Source of the DNA: Vibrio aerogenes
GTDB lineage: Bacteria; Pseudomonadota; Gammaproteobacteria; Enterobacterales; Vibrionaceae
DNA length: 64,000 bases
NCBI RefSeq assembly: GCF_024346755.1
Contig: NZ_AP024863.1
Coordinates: 1 to 64,000, forward strand
Reading direction: 5' to 3'
This document shows, piece by piece, positions 1-6,323 of the stretch. Under the pieces are notes generated by a model, which was given only the letters and a program-made list of their open reading frames with translations, was not told the DNA's origin and searched no databases. The position numbers and the translations under genes are program-made. Within the stretch, counting starts at the first letter, position 1. Each line of letters opens with the position of its first letter.

Positions 1-780
1 ATGACAACCCACATAATTGCAGTTGCAAACCAGAAGGGTGGTGTCGGGAAAACAACCGTCACGATCAACCTGGCCCTGAACATGGCTGCAAAGCAAAAGC
101 GCACGCTGGTTATTGACCTTGACCCCTCGAACGATGCTGGCTCGATTCTGGCGCCGGAGCTGAAAGACAATGCTGACTTTCTCAGCGGAACACACCCTGC
201 TAACGTGATGAACATGTTTGAGAAGAAAGATGTCAGCCCTTATGTTCAGTCTGAATATCTGCATGTGATTGGTTCCTGCAAAAAGCTCGGCAATGTCAGC
301 CACGATAATATGATGAACTTTCTGGATGCGATTGATGAAATTGCTGACAGCGGCGAGTACGACATGATTTTTATGGATTGTCCGCCGTCGATTGGTGTGC
401 AGCAACATACCGCATTGTGTGGTGCCAACCATGTATTGATTATCTCTCAGGCGCAGAAATCATCGGTGAAATCAGTAGATGAACTGATGACAACGGTGCG
501 CCAAATCCGGCGCCGTATTAACCCGAATCTGAACGTGTTGGGGATTGTGCTGAATCAGGTCGAAACCCAGAAAAATAATCACCAGACCGAACAAATCAAC
601 AAGCTGAGAAACGATTACACCCAGCTGGTTTTTGAAGCCCGGTTAAACAAAACCGTAAAAGTGACCGAAGCATCCTCTGAATCTAAAAGCCTGAGTGATT
701 TTATGCCGGGCCATGCCGAGCGGTTCGGATTTAATGATTTTCTGGATGAATTTCAGCGCCGACTGGAGTCTGATTCATGA
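1..780 (+). CDS. parA: ParA-family partition ATPase
   Basis: 259-aa P-loop ATPase of the ParA/MinD/Soj family. The deviant Walker A motif KGGVGKTT is at residues 12-19, and a Walker B-like DMIFMDCPPS lies near residue 122. ParA ATPases move plasmid copies apart together with a ParB partner and a centromere site. Its last codons overlap the start of the ParB-like gene by 4 bp, so the two are translationally coupled. The start is the first base of the window, so no promoter is visible. The family call is secure; the closest subfamily is not determined. Confidence 0.95.
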   Translation: MTTHIIAVANQKGGVGKTTVTINLALNMAAKQKRTLVIDLDPSNDAGSILAPELKDNADFLSGTHPANVMNMFEKKDVSPYVQSEYLHVIGSCKKLGNVSHDNMMNFLDAIDEIADSGEYDMIFMDCPPSIGVQQHTALCGANHVLIISQAQKSSVKSVDELMTTVRQIRRRINPNLNVLGIVLNQVETQKNNHQTEQINKLRNDYTQLVFEARLNKTVKVTEASSESKSLSDFMPGHAERFGFNDFLDEFQRRLESDS

Positions 781-1949
781 GACGAAAAATTTCAGCGGCA
801 GATCTGGACGGATTATTTGATGAGTCAGAAGTGCGTCTGGAAGATGGCGAAACCATTGTCAGAATTCCGAAGTCAGACATCTATTCTGTGGCTCAGGTGC
901 GGGGAAAATTCAAACCGGAATATCTGAATCAACTTCAGGTGAACATTGAAACTCAGGGACAGATTGAGCCGATTATCGTCAATGCGGTGGATTCAAAAGG
1001 CTACTGTATTCAGAAAGGTGAGTGTCGCTGGCGGGCAATTATGCAGAGCGAACAGCTCACGCATGTGGATTGTATTATTCGTGAAGCCGGCACTGTGATG
1101 CAGCAGCTGTCTGAAAATATGGTCAGGGCTGATCTGAGTCCGTTTGAGATCGGGGCGGGGTTTATCCGGTCGATTGAGGAAGAAGGGGAAAGCCGCAAAT
1201 CAATTGGCGCGGTTTTCCAGATGTCGAATGCGGTGGTCAGCTCTTATATCAAATGTGTCGATGCGCCGGAGTTTATCAAAACCGCCTATGAGCAGGGCAA
1301 AATAGGTGATATCGACTCGATTAATGCACTGCGCAAAGCGGCCTCGATTGATGATGATTATGTACGTCAGGTGTTAAGTGATGCTGAAACTCTCAGCCGC
1401 TCCGAATGCCAGAAATTACATAAAAACCTGAAGAACCCGCTGGAGCCGTCTGAAGCGGAATCTCTTCAGACAACCGCTGAGGTGGAAGCGGTGCAGCAGG
1501 ATGAAGCAGTCTCTCAGGACAGTGCAGAGAAAACCACGCCAAAAGCGAAAGCGTGTAAAACTGATCAGGCGCGGGAAGCCGGTGATTCGGTTTACCCGGA
1601 AGCAACCCGCGAGAAATTCCAGATTCTTGAATCGCTGTTTTCATCGGGCGAACGCCGGGTATTGGGGACCCGTTATCTGTTGTTGATTCATTTATGTGAG
1701 AAAACCCCATTACCAGAGATGGAAGCGATCAGTCATCAGGATAGTCTTTATTTTCAGACGGAAATTCTCCGGACTTTTGTTGGTAGTGTCGATTTGGGGA
1801 ACAGCAACGCAGCGCTGGATTCTTTAGCCAAAGATGGATTTTTAAATAAGATCTACATCGATAAAAACACGCAGGAAGTGCAGCAGGAGAAGAAACGCAC
1901 CAATCAGGTGTATTGGTCTTTGACGGATAAAGCGCGTCAGTTACTCTGA
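777..1949 (+). CDS. parB: ParB-like partition protein
   Basis: 390-aa protein directly after parA, sharing an ATGA overlap. Residues about 25-110 look like the ParB N-terminal domain (the stretch around QGQIEPIIVN and GECRWRAIM matches the family's box). Residues about 125-180 form the HTH region (KSIGAVFQMSNAVVSSYIK). A charged linker follows, then a C-terminal region ending in a winged-helix-like segment. It should bind the plasmid centromere and stimulate ParA. A 16-bp perfect palindrome begins 2 bp after its stop codon and is a candidate binding site. Its C-terminal region from about residue 270 is not one I recognise. Confidence 0.88.
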   Translation: MRRKISAADLDGLFDESEVRLEDGETIVRIPKSDIYSVAQVRGKFKPEYLNQLQVNIETQGQIEPIIVNAVDSKGYCIQKGECRWRAIMQSEQLTHVDCIIREAGTVMQQLSENMVRADLSPFEIGAGFIRSIEEEGESRKSIGAVFQMSNAVVSSYIKCVDAPEFIKTAYEQGKIGDIDSINALRKAASIDDDYVRQVLSDAETLSRSECQKLHKNLKNPLEPSEAESLQTTAEVEAVQQDEAVSQDSAEKTTPKAKACKTDQAREAGDSVYPEATREKFQILESLFSSGERRVLGTRYLLLIHLCEKTPLPEMEAISHQDSLYFQTEILRTFVGSVDLGNSNAALDSLAKDGFLNKIYIDKNTQEVQQEKKRTNQVYWSLTDKARQLL

Positions 1950-1950
1950 T

Positions 1951-1966
1951 TTTTTGCATGCAAAAA
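1951..1966. promoter_or_regulatory. 16-bp palindrome TTTTTGCATGCAAAAA, copy 1
   Basis: Perfect inverted repeat TTTTTGCATGCAAAAA just after the parB stop. Identical copies lie at 6216-6231 and 9912-9927. Exact repetition at three intergenic places suggests a binding site for a plasmid-encoded regulator or for ParB. The binding protein is unknown. Confidence 0.6.
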
Positions 1967-2001
1967 TTGGGTTGTTTGAATCCATCGATTTAATCAGGGA
2001 A

Positions 2002-2041
2002 AAAAAGCCCCCGGATCACATCACGTATCCGGGGGCTTTTT
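2002..2041. terminator. Bidirectional rho-independent terminator, parAB / CRISPR array 1
   Basis: 15-bp perfect stem (2002-2016 with 2027-2041), GC-rich core GCCCCCGGAT, 10-nt loop, with a T-run on both strands. Rightward it ends parAB. Leftward it would end the transcript of CRISPR array 1. Related hairpins sit at the same place beside arrays 2 and 3. Confidence 0.85.
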
Positions 2042-2081
2042 GTTTTCTCAGACAGTTTAAAAGTCATGACAAATAACGAAA

Positions 2082-2457
2082 GTCCTAACGGCCTGTCTCG
2101 GCCAGTGTCTTCCGACTTTGTAGGTGAAGAAATGCGAAACTACTATACGGTCCTAACGGCCTGTTTCGGCCAGCGTCTTCCGACATCTTTAATGCCACTC
2201 ACAGACTACGTTCCACTGTCCTAACGGCCTGTCTCGGCCAGCGTCTTCCGACCATCCATGTTGCTGGGTGTCGCCACGATTTTACTGTCCTAACGGCCTG
2301 TTTCGGCCAGTGTCTTCCGACATATTATGTATACTTACACTGATTTTGAAAAAAGTCCTAACGGCCTGTTTCGGCCAGTGTCTTCCGACAGAGACCATAA
2401 GGAGGTTCTCATGTTTAAATTTGTCCTAACGGCCTGTTTCGGCCAGTGTCTTCCGAC
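2082..2457 (-). CRISPR. CRISPR array 1 (6 repeats, 5 spacers)
   Basis: Six 35-bp repeats start at 2082, 2150, 2218, 2287, 2355 and 2423, separated by 33-34-bp spacers. On the + strand the repeat begins GTCCTAACGGCCTGT and ends CGGCCAGTGTCTTCCGAC; two positions alternate C/T. GGCC...GGCC can form a short hairpin. The conserved leader is on the right (from 2458) and a terminator on the left, so crRNA is read leftward. The leader-proximal spacer (2390-2422) contains an AAGGAGG box 5 nt before an ATG on the + strand. No cas genes flank this array; cmr6 is at the other end of the window. Confidence 0.97.
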
Positions 2458-2690
2458 AGCGCCCTCTGGAGGCCTTGATATATAAGGGCTGAGAAGGGCG
2501 AATTGGCCGATCTGTATAAATATACATGTAAAAACCCCATATTTTGGCTGTTTTCAGAGGGGATCGGCCAATTGCCGATCTCATCAGACGAGTGGTGATT
2601 ATATCATCAATTCTGGTGTTGATTCAAAGCGTTAAGGGGAGTGTGCATGGTTTTCATTGGAAATTGCGGGGTCTGGCCGATCTATTTTGA
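2458..2690 (-). promoter_or_regulatory. CRISPR leader, copy 1
   Basis: About 230 bp abutting the last repeat of array 1 and almost identical to the segments abutting arrays 2, 3 and 4. It has an AT-rich core around 2511-2545 (TATAAATATACATGTAAAAA) that should hold the leftward promoter. A 12-bp inverted repeat, AATTGGCCGATC (2501-2512) and GATCGGCCAATT (2562-2573), flanks the core. The word GGCCGATCT or GCCGATCT recurs further out. The sharp junction with repeats and its repetition at four arrays support a leader role; the exact transcription start is not visible. Confidence 0.8.
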
Positions 2691-3040
2691 TGTTTGGTTT
2701 TTTCCGGAAGATTTTAACCGTGTGGATGAATTGGTGCGCTGTTTCGTTGTTCTGATCCAAGTGGCTTTTGCTGCACGCGCCCCAGCCCATTTTCAGGGCG
2801 GAAAACGGGCGAAAACGCCTTTTGGGTGCGCGCTGTCCGGAGCGGTTTTATTCGCCATCCCTGGCTCAGAAAACCTCAAAAATCCTTCCGGGGATTTTTG
2901 TCCTGATTCGGGATTAAAAAGCAGTTTTGATGATTTTGGGGCGGGAAAGTATCCGTACTGCGGTTGGCCGTGCTCGTCTGATTCGGGGAAGTGAATCTGT
3001 GTTCCAAGCCAAATAGTCACTGGAGCTGAAACTTATCAGG
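2691..3040. repeat. Leader-flanking duplicated segment, copy 1
   Basis: About 350 bp between leader 1 and the terminator of array 2. It is close to 90% identical by eye to 3546-3899 between leader 2 and the array 3 terminator. Open frames exist on both strands, but they break between copies (a deletion after AAAATCCTTCC shifts the frame), so I treat it as non-coding. It shows that terminator, array, leader and flank were duplicated as one unit. Confidence 0.75.
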
Positions 3041-3045
3041 AAAAT

Positions 3046-3075
3046 GCCCCCGGATACGTGATGTTATCCGGGGGC
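3046..3075. terminator. Terminator at the distal end of CRISPR array 2
   Basis: 11-bp stem (3046-3056 with 3065-3075), GCCCCCGGATA and its complement, loop of 8. It is the counterpart of the hairpins at 2002 and 3905. It lies just beyond the degenerate end repeat of array 2, as expected for leftward array transcription. The leftward T-run is weaker than in the other copies. Confidence 0.75.
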
Positions 3076-3079
3076 TTTC

Positions 3080-3319
3080 TGTTTTTATGGTTCATTCGGC
3101 CAGTGTCTTCCGACTCTGATGACGAATTATCAAAACTCAAATCAATGTCCTAACGGCCTGTCTCGGCCAGCGTCTTCCGACTGATGAAGTTTTCAAGATA
3201 GTTAAAGGTACACGGTCCTAACGGCCTGTCTCGGCCAGCGTCTTCCGACACTTTAATTCACTTTTTATATTTAATAGAAGGAGGGTCCTAACGGCCTGTC
3301 TCGGCCAGCGTCTTCCGAC
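3080..3319 (-). CRISPR. CRISPR array 2 (4 repeats incl. one degenerate, 3 spacers)
   Basis: Intact repeats start at 3147, 3215 and 3285. A degenerate repeat at 3080-3114 keeps only its right-hand 19 bp (CGGCCAGTGTCTTCCGAC preserved). Spacers are 32, 33 and 35 bp. Degeneration at the left end marks it as the trailer, so the right side (leader 2) is where new spacers enter. The leader-proximal spacer (3250-3284) ends in GAAGGAGG, a strong Shine-Dalgarno-like sequence on the + strand. Confidence 0.97.
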
Positions 3320-3545
3320 AGCGCCCTCTGGAGGCCTTGATACATAAGGGCTGAGAAGGGCGAATTGGCCGATCTGTATAAATATACATGTAAAAACCCC
3401 ATATTTTGGCTGTTTTCAGAGGGGATCGGCCAATTGCCGATCTCATCAGACAAGTGGTGATTATATCATCGATTCTGGTGTTGATTCAAAGCGTTAAGGG
3501 GAGTGTGCATGGTTTTCATTGGAAACTGTGGCGTCTGGCCGATCT
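3320..3545 (-). promoter_or_regulatory. CRISPR leader, copy 2
   Basis: Nearly identical to leader 1, starting immediately after the last repeat of array 2. It has the same 12-bp inverted repeat around an AT-rich core. The differences from copy 1 that I can see are single bases (for example GATACATAAG versus GATATATAAG). Confidence 0.8.
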
Positions 3546-3899
3546 GTTCTGATGTTTGGTTTTTTCCGGAAGATTTTAACCGTGTGGTGGGTTTGGTGCG
3601 CTGTTTCGTTTTTCTGATTCAAGTGACTTTTGCTGCACGCGCCCCAGCCCATTTTCAGGGCGGAAAACGGGCGAAAACGCCTTTTGGGTGCGCGCTGGCC
3701 GGAGTGGTTTTATTCGCCATCCCTGGCTCAGAAAACCTCAAAAATCCTTCCTGGATTTTTGTCCTGCTCCCGGATTAAAAAGCAGTTTTGATGATTTTGG
3801 GGTAGGAAAGTATCCGGGCTGTGGCTGGCCGCGACGTTCGGTTCCGGGAAGCGAATCTGTGTTCCAACCAAATAGCCACTGGAGCTGAAGCTTATCAGA
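3546..3899. repeat. Leader-flanking duplicated segment, copy 2
   Basis: Second copy of the segment at 2691-3040, followed by the same hairpin type. The open frame seen on the + strand of copy 1 is frameshifted here, which argues against a conserved protein. Confidence 0.75.
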
Positions 3900-3904
3900 A
3901 AAAA

Positions 3905-3934
3905 GCCCCCGGATACGTGATGTGATCCGGGGGC
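3905..3934. terminator. Terminator at the distal end of CRISPR array 3
   Basis: 10-bp stem GCCCCCGGAT (3905-3914) with ATCCGGGGGC (3925-3934). Read leftward it is followed by six T, a good terminator for array 3. Confidence 0.8.
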
Positions 3935-3938
3935 TTTC

Positions 3939-4109
3939 TGTTTTGATGGTTCATTTGGCCTGTGTCTTCCGACAAGCTATTCAGGTGGTGCTGATAGCGA
4001 CCAATGTCCTAACGGCCTGTTTCGGCCAGTGTCTTCCGACTGGAAGCAGTTTATTCTATCCGGGTTGCTCCGGTGTCCTAACGGCCTGTTTCGGCCAGTG
4101 TCTTCCGAC
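3939..4109 (-). CRISPR. CRISPR array 3 (3 repeats incl. one degenerate, 2 spacers)
   Basis: Intact repeats start at 4006 and 4075. A degenerate repeat at 3939-3973 resembles the degenerate repeat of array 2 and carries further changes. Spacers are 32 and 34 bp. The leader is on the right. Sharing of the eroded end repeat with array 2 supports duplication of a whole module followed by loss and gain of spacers. Confidence 0.96.
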
Positions 4110-4307
4110 AGCGCCCTCTGGAGGCCTTGATACATAAGGGCTGAGAAGGGCGAATTGGCCGATCTGTATAAATATACATGTAAAAACCCCATATTTTGGC
4201 TGTTTTCAGAGGGGATCGGCCAATTGCCGATCTCGTCAGACAAGTGGTGATTATATCATCGATTCTGGTGTTGATTCAAAGCGTTAAGGGGAGTGTGCAT
4301 GGTTTTC
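4110..4307 (-). promoter_or_regulatory. CRISPR leader, copy 3 (truncated on the far side)
   Basis: Same leader sequence as the other copies until about 4307, where homology stops abruptly after ATGGTTTTCAT. The array-proximal part with the inverted repeat and AT-rich core is intact, so it should still drive array 3. Confidence 0.78.
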
Positions 4308-4532
4308 ATGCAGGAAACGCTACTTAGGTGAGATGATAGCTGACGTTTGGTTCAGCGCAATCAATCTGCATCTTCAGCAAGAATTGATGGGTTTCTGAGC
4401 AAGACTCGCCTTCTTTATAAGAAAAAGAGGGCAATCATAATTATTCTACGTCGAAAATCAGTAACGCAGAGCAGGAGCTCATCAACAACTTCATTTCTGC
4501 GTCAAATCACTTCGAAAGGCATCATCATTCCT
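4308..4532. other. Intergenic stretch at the CRISPR module breakpoint
   Basis: 225 bp following the point where the third leader copy loses homology. No supported gene. Short coding-like fragments occur on the + strand but lack a start or are interrupted, so this may be a remnant of a gene cut by the rearrangement that ended the module. Confidence 0.35.
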
Positions 4533-5090
4533 TCAATTATTTTCATTGAACTGAAGTTGTTGATGAAACACTGAATCCTGCATCTTGGGGTCACCTGGGG
4601 ATGGTTGCTTGTCGAATTCAATTGCCTTAAAGAACTCATCTTTTAAGCTGTCAGAACCAAATGAGAAGTCTTCCTCGTTCATATAATAGAGTGCTTCTTT
4701 AAAGGCAGACTTACGGAGTGTTTTCTTGATAGCACTTTCATAGAATTGATCCCAAAGCTTGTATGATGGGCAAACTTTATTTGTTATATACCACTCATTG
4801 AATGAATTTATCCAATATTCTTTAAGTTCATGCTGGTATATTTCATATTCGAAATCTTTATTATCTGTAGGAAAATTTGCGTAAATCTTTGAATACTTAT
4901 CCCTCATTTGTATAAAAAGCATAGCTTTTGAATTGTTTTCATTGACAGTAGCATCTTTTTCATTAACAACAGTCTGCTTTCTCAACGCTAAGTAGGTCAA
5001 TCTACTAATATAAAGAGCAAATATGGCTATAACAATCGATATGATATTTAAACAATCCATAACAATCGATATGATATTTAAATGATCCAT
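4533..5090 (-). CDS. Hypothetical membrane-anchored protein
   Basis: 185 aa, not recognised. One N-terminal membrane helix (about residues 14-36) is followed by a soluble, charged, Asp/Glu/Lys-rich domain, so most of it probably faces the cytoplasm. The first 20 residues are an imperfect duplication (MDHLNIISIV then MDCLNIISIV), caused by a 30-bp tandem repeat at the start. The original start may be the second Met (5060). AT-rich compared with plasmid backbone genes, consistent with recent acquisition. Confidence 0.6.
   Translation of the reverse strand: MDHLNIISIVMDCLNIISIVIAIFALYISRLTYLALRKQTVVNEKDATVNENNSKAMLFIQMRDKYSKIYANFPTDNKDFEYEIYQHELKEYWINSFNEWYITNKVCPSYKLWDQFYESAIKKTLRKSAFKEALYYMNEEDFSFGSDSLKDEFFKAIEFDKQPSPGDPKMQDSVFHQQLQFNENN
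5031..5090. repeat. 30-bp tandem duplication at a gene start
   Basis: Units 5031-5060 and 5061-5090 are identical except for two bases. Each contains an ATG on the - strand, so the duplication adds 10 residues and gives the gene two in-frame starts. Confidence 0.9.
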
Positions 5091-5842
5091 TACTATCCCC
5101 TTAAATGAATATGCAAAGTAATGCTTATTGGTGGGTAAAAATTTAGTACAACTAAATTAATATTCATACTACCAATATCAATTTCATATCTTTCAATTTT
5201 GATTATTAAAAAAATATACAGGGACGAATAGTCAGATTTTCAGCACCGTATGCTTAAAAAACAGTTTTACAAATCCACTGAAGTACGTGTGTATAGGGTT
5301 ATTTGATTCGCTTATATACATCGACTCTCTGGGTAATAAAGAAAACCGAAAATTTATACACATATTCAGATTATTCGGAAGCCGGGAACCTGCCCTATTT
5401 CACATGCTCTTCTGCGGCTTTGCCTTGCTTCGCTAGTGAAACCGGGCCAATGAAAAACGACGCCCGGCATTCCTTTCCGGCTGAACGGTTTCTGCGAACC
5501 CGCACCGCCGGAGAATGCCAATGGCCGGCGTTTCTCATGGGTCCCGGCCCTGCGGGTCACGACAGGGCTTTCTCCGCGACCGTTCCGGCCGCTGCGCATC
5601 TGACGATTTGCCGGGTTTCACTGCCCGGGGAGAAGTGTCAGTAATTTTTCCGGGTTGACCGGCCCATTCTTCCTTCCGCTGTCTATCCCACACCGGGCCG
5701 CTTTCTTCCTGTGACTGTCCTCTTTCAGAACCCCGGCGACAAGGGAGGCTGCGCCGCTTCGCGCCCTGGTCGCCGTGAACCTGACAGCAGTCAGAACAGT
5801 CAGGCGGCTCCGGTGAGTGATATTCAATAACAAAGGAGGACC
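5091..5842. other. Non-coding region with a GC-rich, stem-rich half
   Basis: The first 250 bp are AT-rich and probably hold the promoter of the leftward gene. From about 5380 to 5820 the sequence becomes GC-rich with several short inverted repeats (for example GGCATTC near 5468 with GAATGCC near 5513). Long frames on both strands lack ribosome sites and read like noise. Candidate plasmid leader or structured RNA region; function unknown. Confidence 0.4.
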
Positions 5843-5983
5843 ATGATGCCCCATCAATACCCGGAAAAAACTGACACTAACTCCCCTGGCAGCGACCAAA
5901 GCGTTTGCTTTGGAATCAAAGGCTCTCCAGTGAATGATATTTTTAAAGCCAATGTTCAAACCTTTGGAGGGCATGATGATTGA
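5843..5983 (+). CDS. Small coupled ORF (46 aa)
   Basis: ATG at 5843 preceded by AAAGGAGG, spacing 5 nt. It encodes a 46-aa hydrophilic peptide beginning MMPHQYPEK and ends with TGA at 5981-5983, inside the start of the next gene. Good ribosome site plus overlap suggests a translated leader or small protein coupled to the downstream gene. Family unknown. Confidence 0.5.
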   Translation: MMPHQYPEKTDTNSPGSDQSVCFGIKGSPVNDIFKANVQTFGGHDD

Positions 5984-6209
5984 AGTCATCCGTGAAGGCA
6001 TCGAATACAAATGTGTGAATCGTGGCCATGAAATGACGTTACTGAAAACATCTTTCGGCTGGGAAATGTATACCAGCAATGCTTCGGTCTGGGCATGGAG
6101 AACATCAGGCGCATCGTTTTTTTACACACTCAGTGAAGTGGAAGCGCGTTATAAATCATGGCAGGGGATAAAGGCCCTGACGGAACTGAGCCGCGAGGCA
6201 AACCATTAA
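5976..6209 (+). CDS. Small plasmid protein of unknown function
   Basis: 77 aa starting MIEVIREGIEY. I chose 5976 over 5973 or 5934 because GGAGG at 5966-5970 is best placed for it. Rich in aromatic residues (several Trp and Tyr), no membrane segment, no recognised domain. Overlaps the 46-aa ORF. Followed by the palindrome at 6216. Confidence 0.6.
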   Translation: MIEVIREGIEYKCVNRGHEMTLLKTSFGWEMYTSNASVWAWRTSGASFFYTLSEVEARYKSWQGIKALTELSREANH

Positions 6210-6215
6210 CAACCA

Positions 6216-6231
6216 TTTTTGCATGCAAAAA
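6216..6231. promoter_or_regulatory. 16-bp palindrome TTTTTGCATGCAAAAA, copy 2
   Basis: Identical to copies at 1951 and 9912. Lies about 65 bp before the hairpin leader of the DNA methyltransferase gene, a good place for an operator of that gene. Confidence 0.65.
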
Positions 6232-6280
6232 ACGCTGATCTCAGGATAAGCAAACCAAATTTAAGTTAACCCAATGAGAC

Positions 6281-6313
6281 ACGGCCGGGGATTGGCTCCG
6301 GCCTTATCTGAAG
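6281..6313 (+). promoter_or_regulatory. Repeated 5'-UTR hairpin element, copy 1
   Basis: 33 bases identical to 9992-10024. GGCCGG and CCGGCC pair around a short loop, followed by TTATCTGAAG and the ribosome site of the downstream gene. The same pairing of this hairpin with an upstream TTTTTGCATGCAAAAA site occurs before the gene at 10035, which suggests common regulation. Confidence 0.65.
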
Positions 6314-6323
6314 GAGATAAAAT

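Noticed and set aside
2049..2081. Possible seventh repeat at the left end of array 1
   Set aside because: Only the short TCAGAC resembles the repeat end, and the spacing would be 28 bp; too little to call.
2641..2994. 117-aa open frame on the + strand in the CRISPR flank, with a related frame at 3503-3778
   Set aside because: The two copies are highly similar in DNA but the frame breaks in the second, there is no ribosome site, and the frame overlaps the leader.
2082..4109. Integron attC-like reading of the GGCC-containing repeats
   Set aside because: Repeats are 35 bp with regular unique 32-35-bp spacers, a leader and eroded end repeats; no cassettes lie between them. CRISPR explains everything.
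5303..5644. 113-aa open frame on the + strand in the GC-rich region
   Set aside because: Low-complexity composition, no ribosome site, and equally long frames on the opposite strand; treated as non-coding.
5618..6079. 153-aa open frame on the - strand
   Set aside because: It is antisense to two small + strand genes with good ribosome sites and has no start signal of its own.
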